A stretch of DNA of 14,954 nucleotides from JAGTVB01 sp049282355 (lineage in GTDB: Bacteria > Pseudomonadota > Gammaproteobacteria > HK1). Location: positions 1 to 14,954 of the forward strand of contig JBAPTW010000457.1 of the NCBI GenBank assembly GCA_049282355.1, in the 5' to 3' direction. The notes under the pieces are model-generated. The model was given only the letters and a program-made list of their open reading frames with translations. It was not told where the DNA came from and searched no databases. The position numbers were made by a program, and so were the translations under genes. This document shows, in pieces, positions 7,093-14,239 of the stretch. Position 1 is the first letter of the stretch. Every line of letters starts with the position of its first letter.

Positions 7093-9552
7093 CTATACCA
7101 CGATATTGACCAACCGACCTGGGACCATAATAAGCTTCTTGATCGGTTTTCCAGCAATGAACCGTTGCACGTTGGGGTTTTCGACAGCCTGTTTTTCGAC
7201 TTCTGCGGCTTGCGCCTCGCGCTCGACAAGGATATGCGCGCGCAGCTTTCCATTGATCTGCACCACGAGGGTTATTTCCTCCTGCTCCAAGGCAGCGGGG
7301 TCAGCCACTGGCCATCGTTCGTCCACCAGCGCCTGTTTATGCCCGAGGGCCTGCCACAGGGCGTGGGTGATATGGGGAACGATGGGGGAGAGAAGCCGCA
7401 CCACGCTTTCGACACCTTCTCGAAAGACGGCTTGGCCCTGCGGCGTGTTGTCGTTCCAGCGAGACAGGTGATTGACCAACTCCATCACCGCCGCGATGGC
7501 GGTATTGAAGGTGTAGCGCCGCCCAATGTCGTCGGACACTTTGGCGATGGTTGCATGGATCTGGCGGTGCAAGGATCGCTGTGGTTCGCTGAGCATGCTC
7601 GGTTGGAGCGCGATGTCGGCCCCTTGATCGGCGCGTGACGCGACCAGCTTCCACAGCCGCCTCAAGAAGCGGTAGGCCCCCTCGACCGCACTGTCAGACC
7701 ACTCTAGAGATTGCTCCGGCGGTGCCGCAAACATCATGAACAGCCGTACCGTATCGGCACCGTACTGGTCAATGAGGTATTCAGGGTCGACGACGTTGCC
7801 TTTCGATTTGGACATCTTGGCACCGTCTTTTAGCACCATGCCTTGCGTGAGCAGATTGGTGAAGGGCTCCGAACTTGGTATCAGCCCCACGTCGCGCAGG
7901 AGCTTATGGAAGAAGCGAGCGTAGAGGAGATGCAAGATGGCATGCTCGATTCCGCCCACATACTGGTCAACTGGCAGCCAGAAGTCCGCCCGTTGGTCGA
8001 GCATCGCCTGGTGGTTATCAAAGCAAGCGTAGCGCGCGTAATACCAGGAGGATTCGACGAAGGTGTCGAAGGTATCTGTCTCTCGTTTCGCCGGCGCGCC
8101 GCATCGCGGACAAGAGGTCTCATAGAACGCAGGCATGCGTGCCAACGGTGAGCCGCCGCCCTCGAAAGAAACCACCGGCGGCAGAACCACCGGCAGGTCA
8201 TGATCAGGAACGGGCACGGTGGCGCAGTGCGGGCAGTAAATAATGGGTATCGGTGCTCCCCAATATCGCTGGCGGGAAATGCCCCAGTCTCGCAGTCGAT
8301 AATTCACCGTCTTGCAGCCGTGCCCACGCGCCTCGAGGTATCGGGCGATGGCGTCAAAGGCTTCTTCGGAGGTGAGCCCAGAAAACGGTCCGGAGTCGCG
8401 CAGGATACCTTTTTCGGTAAAGGCCGCTTGAGCGAAATCAAGAGCTTGACCATCTGCCGGAAAGACCACGGGACGGATTGGCAAACCGTAGTTGCTGGCA
8501 AACTCGAAGTCCCGTTGATCATGAGCGGGCACTGCCATCACTGCACCCGTGCCGTACCCCATGAGCACGAAGTTTGCCACCCAAACCGGCAGTGATTCCC
8601 CGGTGACGGGGTGCAGGGCGAAGAAGCCCAGGGGCATTCCTCGCTTCTCCATGGTTTCCAAGGTTGCCTCGGCGGTGCCGGTCATGGCGCATTCTTGGAC
8701 AAAGGCTTGAATCGCGGCGTTCTGCTCGGCGGCTTCTACGGCAAGGGGATGGCCGCTGGCAACGGCGAGGTAGGTCACGCCCATGAGCGTATCGGGGCGA
8801 GTTGTGAACACCTTCAAGGGTGCTTGAGCACCGGCAACGGTAAACGTAAGCTCGACCCCTTCGGAGCGTCCGATCCAGTTGCGCTGCATGGTGCGCACCG
8901 CCTCCGGCCAACCTTCCAGTCGCTCGATTTCCTCGAGCAGTTCCTCGGCATAGGCGGTAATGCGCAAGAACCACTGTAGAACCTCGCGGCGCTCCACGAG
9001 GGCTCCTGAGCGCCAACCTCGTCCATCGACCACCTGTTCGTTGGCCAGCACCGTCTGATCGACGGGGTCCCAGTTGACCTCGGCTTTTCTTTGGTACACC
9101 AGACCGCGTTCAAACAGGCGGGTAAACAGCCATTGCTCCCAGCGGTAATAATCCGGCTGGCAGGTCGCCAATTCGCGCCTCCAGTCGTAGCCGAAGCCAA
9201 AGCGCTTGAGCTGCTGGCGCATGTAAGTGACGTTGTCCTCGGTCCAGCGCGCCGGAAGGACGTTGTTCTGCGCCGCCGCATTCTCTGCGGGCAGGCCAAA
9301 GGCGTCCCAGCCCATGGGCTGTAACACGTTCTTGCCCAGCATGCGTTGATAGCGGGCGATGACGTCGCCAATGGTGTAGTTGCGCACGTGCCCCATGTGC
9401 AAGCGCCCACTGGGGTAGGGAAACATGGATAAGCAGTAAAATTTCTCCCGCTCAGGACTTTCTGTGACTTCGAAAGACTTCGCTTGCTCCCAGTAGCGCT
9501 GGGCCTGCGCTTCGATCTGATTTGGATAATAGCGTTCGTCCATTTGGCTCAT
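7093..9552 (-). CDS. leuS: Leucyl-tRNA synthetase LeuS
   Basis: An 819-residue class I aminoacyl-tRNA synthetase that charges tRNA-Leu. The N-terminal catalytic part contains FPYPSGRLHMGHVRNYTIGD with the HIGH motif as HMGH at residues 52-55. The CP1 editing domain carries FTTRPDTLMGVTYLAVASGH, the threonine-rich editing-site segment. The zinc-like element has CPHC and CPRC pairs. KMSKS lies at residues 579-583 in AKMSKSKGNVVDP. The anticodon-binding and C-terminal domains end in KKLIMVPGRLVNIVV, as in most bacterial LeuS. It is somewhat shorter than E. coli LeuS (860). The start is ATG at 9552, with a second ATG three codons in (MDERYYP) matching many homologues. It begins 27 bp after the upstream reductase and leads into lptE. 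Confidence 0.97.
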   Translation of the reverse strand: MSQMDERYYPNQIEAQAQRYWEQAKSFEVTESPEREKFYCLSMFPYPSGRLHMGHVRNYTIGDVIARYQRMLGKNVLQPMGWDAFGLPAENAAAQNNVLPARWTEDNVTYMRQQLKRFGFGYDWRRELATCQPDYYRWEQWLFTRLFERGLVYQRKAEVNWDPVDQTVLANEQVVDGRGWRSGALVERREVLQWFLRITAYAEELLEEIERLEGWPEAVRTMQRNWIGRSEGVELTFTVAGAQAPLKVFTTRPDTLMGVTYLAVASGHPLAVEAAEQNAAIQAFVQECAMTGTAEATLETMEKRGMPLGFFALHPVTGESLPVWVANFVLMGYGTGAVMAVPAHDQRDFEFASNYGLPIRPVVFPADGQALDFAQAAFTEKGILRDSGPFSGLTSEEAFDAIARYLEARGHGCKTVNYRLRDWGISRQRYWGAPIPIIYCPHCATVPVPDHDLPVVLPPVVSFEGGGSPLARMPAFYETSCPRCGAPAKRETDTFDTFVESSWYYARYACFDNHQAMLDQRADFWLPVDQYVGGIEHAILHLLYARFFHKLLRDVGLIPSSEPFTNLLTQGMVLKDGAKMSKSKGNVVDPEYLIDQYGADTVRLFMMFAAPPEQSLEWSDSAVEGAYRFLRRLWKLVASRADQGADIALQPSMLSEPQRSLHRQIHATIAKVSDDIGRRYTFNTAIAAVMELVNHLSRWNDNTPQGQAVFREGVESVVRLLSPIVPHITHALWQALGHKQALVDERWPVADPAALEQEEITLVVQINGKLRAHILVEREAQAAEVEKQAVENPNVQRFIAGKPIKKLIMVPGRLVNIVV

Positions 9553-9579
9553 GCGAATCGATAAAATTTGTCGCTGGGA

Positions 9580-10608
9580 TCAGCCATTGTGGCCGTCTAC
9601 GTAGGCATATTCGAAGGCATCGGAAAACATCCTGGAGGGATCAAAGCCCCGCGCTAGGAGGCTATCGCGCACCGCATGAACCATCACTGGGGGACCGCTG
9701 GCATAAACATCGTAGGGCGTCGGATCAGGAAACTGCGCCAACACCGCTTCGTGCACCCAACCGGTGCGTCCCGACCACTGCTCCTTGCTCTCAGGCTCCG
9801 AGAGCACCGGCAGGTAGTGTACATGAGCGTGCTCTGTGGCCCATTGGGTCGCCAATTCGTGCATATAGAGATCGCGACGGGCACGGACCCCCCAGAACAA
9901 GTAAATGGGTCTTTGTATCTCTCGCACTAGGGCATATTCAATGATTCCCTTCACGGGCGCAAATCCGGTGCCGCCGGCAACGAAGAGCAGCGGTCGTTGC
10001 GACGACTCCCGCAGAAAAAAACTCCCGAGGGGCCCGCGGACACGCAGCAGCGCTTTTTCGTGCATGTGATGGAAGGCATAGTGGGAGAATTCACCGCCCG
10101 GCACCTGACGTACGTGCAGCTCTAGGTATTCATCGGCAAACGGTGGATTGGCGAGTGAGAAGGCCCGGCGGCGTCCATCCTTCAGCAAGATATCGATGTA
10201 TTGACCAGCGAGGAACTGCAGCCTTTGGCCTTCTGGAAGCTTCAGATAGAGGCCAATGACATCATGGGCCAAGCGTTCCTTGCGGGCGACACGTGCCGGC
10301 AGCGTACGCACGCGAATGCCTTCGACGGTGCTCATGGCATCCACTTCGATTGTCAGGTCACTCGCCGGTCTCGCCTGGCAAAAAACCGCTAAGCCCTGAT
10401 CCGCCTCTTTTTGGGTCAGGGCCGGTGGTAACCCCTTGGGATATAAAAAGTCGCCATCGAGCACCTTGCCACGACAAGAACCACAAGCCCCATTGCGACA
10501 GCCGTAAGGAAAAGCAATTCCTTGGCGCAGTGCCGCGTCTAAGACGCTCTCACCCTCTTCAACGGTGAATTCTTGACCACTTGGCCGAACCTGTACTCGA
10601 TAGTTCAT
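9580..10608 (-). CDS. 2Fe-2S ferredoxin / FAD / NAD(P) reductase (AscD/RfbI-like)
   Basis: A 342-residue three-domain electron-transfer protein. Residues 1-90 are a plant-type ferredoxin with the cluster cysteines C37, C42 and C45 in YGCRNGACGSCRG plus C77. Residues about 100-200 are the FAD-binding reductase domain, with RAFSLANPP at 148-156 binding flavin. The last domain binds NAD(P)H through GGTGFAPVKG at 212-221 and ends near YASGPPVMVHAVR with the usual aromatic C-terminus (EYAYVDGH). Proteins of this layout are often annotated as CDP-6-deoxy-delta-3,4-glucoseen reductase, but here no deoxysugar genes are present, so the electron acceptor is unknown. In related genomes the family often sits near ubiD, so a link to ubiquinone or flavin metabolism is conceivable. 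It is the first gene of the run, with repeat copy 2 ending 36 bp upstream of its ATG. Confidence 0.9.
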   Translation of the reverse strand: MNYRVQVRPSGQEFTVEEGESVLDAALRQGIAFPYGCRNGACGSCRGKVLDGDFLYPKGLPPALTQKEADQGLAVFCQARPASDLTIEVDAMSTVEGIRVRTLPARVARKERLAHDVIGLYLKLPEGQRLQFLAGQYIDILLKDGRRRAFSLANPPFADEYLELHVRQVPGGEFSHYAFHHMHEKALLRVRGPLGSFFLRESSQRPLLFVAGGTGFAPVKGIIEYALVREIQRPIYLFWGVRARRDLYMHELATQWATEHAHVHYLPVLSEPESKEQWSGRTGWVHEAVLAQFPDPTPYDVYASGPPVMVHAVRDSLLARGFDPSRMFSDAFEYAYVDGHNG

Positions 10609-10643
10609 GAATTATGTCGCGCGATAGCGTTGGTTAAAAATAA

Positions 10644-10836
10644 GGCCATGGTCATCGTTTTGTCCGCATCACCATTCAGAGGGTAAAACCGTGCCCAGAA
10701 TCTCTAGGCAGTCAATGGCCTTGCCTCAAGGGACGTCGTGAATTCATCCTTGAAGACTTGAGTCCAGCCTCCCTGCTGGACACACCCTTGTGGCAAGGCA
10801 TTGACTGCCTCCTCGGCCGAAACGATGACCATGGCC
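10644..10836. repeat. Structured interspersed repeat, copy 2 (complete, 17-bp terminal inverted repeats)
   Basis: The unit is bounded by a perfect 17-bp inverted repeat, ggccatggtcatcgttt (10644-10660) and its complement at 10820-10836. The left arm (10644-10706) matches the arm of copy 1 in inverted orientation at 56 of 63 positions. The hairpin core (10707-10809) matches copy 1 in direct orientation with about seven substitutions and one missing base. The right arm is short (10810-10836), as if about 36 bp had been lost relative to the left. The apical hairpin is tccagc/gctgga (10763-10780), and changes relative to copy 1 partly keep the pairing. No obvious target-site duplication flanks the unit. 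It lies between the reductase start and an AT-rich inverted repeat. No transposase is present, so it would be a non-autonomous element. Confidence 0.88.
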
Positions 10837-11086
10837 AAAAATTAAGAACCTGTTAATTTTCTAATAATATTATCTCCTTGAAAACTGCTAGCAAATTGAG
10901 GCGGTTCTGCCGATCGGCGTGCGCTATCAGCGGGGCTTCGGGGTCGATTTACGCGGCGCTGAACAAGGACATCGGTGGCGTAAGTCGCTGAGCGGTGGGC
11001 CAAGAGGTTAGGCGTGCAGCTTCACTTTTTGGGAAAATCAAGCGTCGGCGAGAATATGTCTTTTCCAGGCTTCACCAGCCTAATTC
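10837..11086. other. Gene-free spacer with AT-rich inverted repeat
   Basis: Between repeat copy 2 and the parA stop no intact gene is visible. Directly next to the repeat, aaaattaa (10838-10845) pairs with ttaatttt (10853-10860) around a seven-base loop, followed by an A/T-only stretch to about 10873, much more AT-rich than the surroundings. From about 10895 to 10990 the plus strand has GC-rich third positions in two different frames (AVLPIGVRYQRGFGVDLRGA in one, ISGASGSIYAALNKDIGG ending at a TGA in the other). This could be a frameshifted relic or chance. Nothing else is recognisable. Confidence 0.5.
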
Positions 11087-11743
11087 TTATGGGGGTACAC
11101 TCCGTTTGCTATTCAACCACTTAAATAGCGGGCGCCAAAGCTCAGTATCGTGTCCGACCAGCGAAGGAGCGCCCTCAAAGATTCCAAGTCCGCGCTCTGC
11201 CGCGCGCAGATAGTTCTGGCTACTGCGAATGCAGGCTACAAACGGCAGCTTGCGGCCGTCTGGCAGCTTGAGTGAACGCAGAAAATCCTCGAGCAGATCA
11301 CGGTTTGTCGAATTCTCACGGACCCGATTCGCTACCGTTGCGATGGCAACCCGTCGCTTGTGCAATGCGCTCATACGCATCAGCTCGTCATGGAAACGAA
11401 TGGCGGCTCTGAGGTCGATAGGTGAAGGAACTACGGGAACCAACAGCGTTTGTGCACGCCGCACCAAGCTCGACACCATCTCCCCATGCAGGCCGGCGGG
11501 GGCATCCATAATAACGTAGTCCATTTTGCTTGGAATGCGCACCCCACCCTCCCGGGCGGCAACACCCTTAATGGTCGGCCGATCGGCGGGGCGCTCTGCT
11601 AGCCAATCGATACTCGATCCTTGCGGATCGAAATCGACGAGGGCGACCGATTTTCCCTTGAGGGCGAAGTAGACAGCGAGGTTGGTGGCGAGCGTTGTCT
11701 TACCGCTTCCCCCTTTGGGGTTTAACAAGAGGATTGAGCGCAT
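11087..11743 (-). CDS. Orphan ParA/MinD-family ATPase
   Basis: A 218-residue deviant-Walker ATPase of the ParA/MinD superfamily, proteins that form ATP-dependent dimers on DNA or membrane to position plasmids, chromosomes, carboxysomes or other cargo. It starts MRSILLLNPKGGSGKTTLAT, with the deviant Walker A KGGSGKT at residues 10-16 including the signature lysine K10. VDFDPQGSSIDWL is the Walker A' segment and VIMDAPAGL the Walker B region. PVVPSPIDLRAA and the C-terminal IRSSQNYLRAAERGLGIFE also fit. An earlier in-frame ATG at 11794 is rejected, because ATG 11743 has GGGAGAGG just upstream and the family starts there, and because the candidate promoter overlaps the longer start. No ParB or McdB partner is adjacent. 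It lies 222 bp after the phosphoribulokinase gene. A carboxysome-positioning role (McdA-like) is possible but unsupported. Confidence 0.88.
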   Translation of the reverse strand: MRSILLLNPKGGSGKTTLATNLAVYFALKGKSVALVDFDPQGSSIDWLAERPADRPTIKGVAAREGGVRIPSKMDYVIMDAPAGLHGEMVSSLVRRAQTLLVPVVPSPIDLRAAIRFHDELMRMSALHKRRVAIATVANRVRENSTNRDLLEDFLRSLKLPDGRKLPFVACIRSSQNYLRAAERGLGIFEGAPSLVGHDTELWRPLFKWLNSKRSVPP

Positions 11744-11795
11744 CCGAGCCTCTCCCGATTCGAGCATTGGTTTGTTTGTTGTTCTGGATAACACC

Positions 11796-11804
11796 AGTAT
11801 ACCA
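11796..11804 (-). promoter_or_regulatory. Extended -10 promoter for the ParA gene
   Basis: The minus strand reads TGGTATACT, an extended -10 element (TGn plus TATACT). It lies about 52 bp upstream of the chosen ATG and so would give a leader of about 45 nt carrying the GGGAGAGG ribosome binding site. No strong -35 is seen at 17 bp, as is usual for extended -10 promoters. It suggests that parA is transcribed separately from the upstream phosphoribulokinase gene. The rest of the 222-bp spacer (11744-11965) shows nothing else that I recognise. Confidence 0.5.
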
Positions 11805-11965
11805 ACAGAAGACCTGAAAGCTGTCGAGAGAGACTGTAGTGTGTCTGAAAACTCTTCAATAGGCCGTAACCGATAAAATTAAGTCCTCCATTGCCTGCTC
11901 GCTACCTTCGCCAGTCACTTCGGGCTCATAGCCACTGATGGCATCAACTTCGCCCGCTCTGGCCG

Positions 11966-12835
11966 TCAACCGCGGTGTTTGATCATGTCATCGATAATGG
12001 GTGTGAAGATGATCTCCATGGCCAATCCCATTTTGCCACCGGGGACCACAATTGAATTGCGCCGGGACATGAACGAATCATGAATCATCGCCAGCAAATA
12101 AGGAAAATCAATGTTGAATTTGGTCGGATCGCGAAAACGAATCACGACGAAGCTCTCATCTGGCGTGGGAATATCGCGAGCAATGAATGGATTGGAGGTA
12201 TCCACGGTCGGCACGCGCTGAAAGTTAATGTCCGTGAGGGAAAACTGCGGCGTAATGTAGTGCACGTAGTCGTACATGCGTCGAAGAATGGTTTCCGTAA
12301 CGTCGCTGGGATGATAGCCTCGCTCTTTGGTGTCGCGGTGAGTCTTCTGTATCCACTCAAGATTTACGATAGGTACGACACCGATGAGCAGATCCACATG
12401 TTTGGCGATGTTTGCTTCCTCCGTGGTTACCCCGCCATGGAGTCCTTCGTAAAAAAGCAAATCGGTGTCGGCGGTCATATCTTCCCAAGGCGTAAACGTG
12501 CCGGGCTCCTGCTTAAATGGCGCCGCTTCTTCCTCGCTGTGCAGGTAATAACGACGTTTCCCGGTTCCGGTTTCGCCGTACTGGCGAAATAAGTCTTCGA
12601 GCTCCTTGAATAGATTGGCCTCAGCGCCAAAATGGCTCAAATTTCGGTTTTCTTCCAGCGCCTTAGCGACAGCTTGTCGCATTTCGAAGCGATCGTACCG
12701 ATGAAAACTGTCACCTTCGATGATAACCGGCTTCACCTTCTCTCGATAAAAGATATGCTCAAACGCGACTTTCACCGTTGATGTGCCGGCACCTGATGAT
12801 CCGGTCACCGCAATTATTGGATGCTTTTTCGACAT
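11966..12835 (-). CDS. cbbP: Phosphoribulokinase, class I (Calvin cycle)
   Basis: A 289-residue class I (proteobacterial) phosphoribulokinase. It phosphorylates ribulose 5-phosphate with ATP to give ribulose 1,5-bisphosphate, the substrate of RuBisCO. Evidence includes MSKKHPIIAVTGSSGAGTST with the P-loop at residues 12-19, IEGDSFHRYDR with substrate-binding residues, the FKELEDLFRQYGETGTGKRR region, LLFYEGLHGGV with the Walker B-like glutamate, VPIVNLEWIQKTHRD, and the highly conserved run from FSLTDINFQRVP through VDTSNPFIARDIPTPDES. A TTG five codons upstream is possible, but the ATG at 12835 has GAGGAG seven bases before it and matches family starts. This strongly implies carbon fixation. 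RuBisCO and the regulator CbbR are not in the window. The 128-bp spacer to the divergent gene contains a small hairpin (12858-12871) and a run of nine T (plus strand) but no clear promoter. Confidence 0.95.
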   Translation of the reverse strand: MSKKHPIIAVTGSSGAGTSTVKVAFEHIFYREKVKPVIIEGDSFHRYDRFEMRQAVAKALEENRNLSHFGAEANLFKELEDLFRQYGETGTGKRRYYLHSEEEAAPFKQEPGTFTPWEDMTADTDLLFYEGLHGGVTTEEANIAKHVDLLIGVVPIVNLEWIQKTHRDTKERGYHPSDVTETILRRMYDYVHYITPQFSLTDINFQRVPTVDTSNPFIARDIPTPDESFVVIRFRDPTKFNIDFPYLLAMIHDSFMSRRNSIVVPGGKMGLAMEIIFTPIIDDMIKHRG

Positions 12836-12963
12836 GCCCCCACTCCTCAAGTAAATTAGCCTATACAGGCTCTTGGCTATTATTGGGCCATTGAGTCCTT
12901 GAGATACACTAATGATTTTTTTTTATGTCTACCCAAGGCATCAACATGTCTTAAGGTAAGGTT

Positions 12964-14148
12964 ATGCCATGCAAAGCGAAACTGGGTGGGAAGCTGTTTC
13001 AAAAACAGCTACGCTTGCCATCGCGCCGTGGTGCGCCGGCCCGACATAAAATGGCCGGCAATAGGTTTGAACCTTTGCCGCAGGCCTGGCATATACGCAA
13101 GAGTGGCGCATCACAGCCACACAAGGAGCACCTCCTGGGGACATCGCTCGCGACATTGACGGTTTTGGAAAGCATTCCCGAAGGGCTACTAAGCCGGCCT
13201 GCGACCCGGTTACACGAGGTCTTAGCGGGTCCTACGCTCATTCACTTATCGGGAAGGCGCTCCGCAGCGCTTTATCTGTCCGTCCTGTTGCACGGCAACG
13301 AAGACACCGGCTGGGAGGCAGTGCGCGCGTTATTGATCCGCTATCAACAACAGACCTTGCCGCGCGCCCTGTCGGTATTTATCGCTAACGTGCTGGCGGC
13401 TCGTTTCGGGCTACGGCACTTAGAGGAGCAGCCCGATTACAATCGCATCTGGAAGGGCGGCGGCACGCCAGAGCACCGCATCGTGCAGCAAGTGTTCTCG
13501 TCGATGCGGGAGCGAGGCGTATTTGCCAGCGTTGATGTGCACAACAATACCGGCATGAACCCTCATTATGCCTGTGTCAATCGCTTAGAGCCGGCCTTTC
13601 TCCATCTTGCCACCCTGTTCTCGCGCACGGTGGTGCATTTTACCACCCCGGATACGGTGCAGTCTCGGGCCTTCGCAAACCTCTGCCCGGCAGTGACCAT
13701 AGAGGCCGGACAGCCGGGCCAGGCGCACGGAGTGGCCCATGTACTGGAATTTCTCGATGCTTGTTTGCATCTGGTGGAGCTTCCAAAACATCCCGTTGCG
13801 GCCGGTGATATCGATCTTTTCCATACGGTGGCCATCGTCAAAGTAGCGCCCCAAGTCAGCTTTAGCTTCGATGGGCGGGAGGCGGATCTGCAGCTGCTCG
13901 ATGATCTGGATCGGCTCAACTTTCATGAGGTGCCTACAGGGACCTTGTTTGGTTGGACACGGGGAGACGGCGAGCTGGGACTGGAAGTGCATAACGAGGA
14001 AGGAGTCAACGTGGCCGAGCGCTATTTCACCGGGCGCGGTTTCGAGCTGCTGACGGCGTCCCCCATCATACCGTCTATGTTGACGCTCGATGAGCGAATC
14101 GTACGCCAGGATTGTCTTTGTTACTTGATGGAACGCCGTCATCCCTGA
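12964..14148 (+). CDS. M14-type succinylglutamate desuccinylase/aspartoacylase family protein
   Basis: The open frame codes 394 residues. The recognisable zinc-dependent M14-like domain begins near residue 65. Zinc ligands are H110 and E113 in LLHGNEDTGWEAV and H193 in SVDVHNNTGMNPH. RHLEEQPDYNRIWKGG near 151-166 and the candidate catalytic glutamate E247 in AVTIEAGQPGQAHG also fit the AstE/AspA group, which removes acyl groups from amino acids. The true substrate is unknown. The start is uncertain. ATG 12964 has TAAGG at a good distance, but the first 64 codons are non-conserved in character and contain two perfect hairpins. TTG at 13156 would give 330 residues, close to family size. The gene is divergent from the phosphoribulokinase gene and precedes yebC by about 90 bp. 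Confidence 0.8.
   Translation: MPCKAKLGGKLFQKQLRLPSRRGAPARHKMAGNRFEPLPQAWHIRKSGASQPHKEHLLGTSLATLTVLESIPEGLLSRPATRLHEVLAGPTLIHLSGRRSAALYLSVLLHGNEDTGWEAVRALLIRYQQQTLPRALSVFIANVLAARFGLRHLEEQPDYNRIWKGGGTPEHRIVQQVFSSMRERGVFASVDVHNNTGMNPHYACVNRLEPAFLHLATLFSRTVVHFTTPDTVQSRAFANLCPAVTIEAGQPGQAHGVAHVLEFLDACLHLVELPKHPVAAGDIDLFHTVAIVKVAPQVSFSFDGREADLQLLDDLDRLNFHEVPTGTLFGWTRGDGELGLEVHNEEGVNVAERYFTGRGFELLTASPIIPSMLTLDERIVRQDCLCYLMERRHP
12992..13059 (+). other. Two perfect hairpins in the 5' part of the M14 gene
   Basis: agctgttt (12992-12999) pairs with aaacagct (13003-13010) around a three-base loop. gccggcc (13035-13041) pairs with ggccggc (13053-13059) around an eleven-base loop. Both are in the stretch between the first possible ATG (12964) and the start of the conserved domain. 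They would fit a structured untranslated leader better than coding sequence, but may be chance. Confidence 0.35.
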
Positions 14149-14169
14149 ACCTCCTTGGTTGGGGACCTG

Positions 14170-14197
14170 TTGGGGGTACCCGGCCGGGTGCTAAACT
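14170..14197 (+). promoter_or_regulatory. Candidate yebC promoter with palindrome in the spacer
   Basis: TTGGGG (14170-14175) and TAAACT (14192-14197) are separated by 16 bp, a passable sigma-70 pair, about 40 bp before the yebC start. The perfect 12-bp palindrome acccggccgggt (14178-14189) fills most of the spacer, where a repressor or activator could bind. No intrinsic terminator for the preceding gene is seen, so readthrough from it is also possible. Confidence 0.35.
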
Positions 14198-14239
14198 GGT
14201 GCTGGCAAATAAAAGGAAAGGATAGGTCGAGGGAAATTC

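Noticed and set aside
9580..10608. Dedicated deoxysugar (CDP-ascarylose) pathway gene
   Set aside because: The domain layout matches many general ferredoxin-flavin reductases, and no sugar-nucleotide genes are nearby, so the pathway name should not be taken literally.
10896..10990. Possible UbiX remnant (ISGASGSIY in a plus-strand frame)
   Set aside because: The likeness covers only about ten residues of a common glycine/serine loop, and the frame closes at a TGA after about 38 codons. This is too little to claim homology.
10995..11213. Plus-strand 72-codon reading frame entering parA
   Set aside because: Its second half is antisense to the well-supported parA gene, and it has no recognisable domain.
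12858..12919. Terminator or CbbR operator in the cbbP/M14 divergent spacer
   Set aside because: The hairpin (agcct/aggct) is short, and the nine-T run lies over 40 bp from it. No clear CbbR-type site could be identified by eye, and the loose consensus occurs often by chance.
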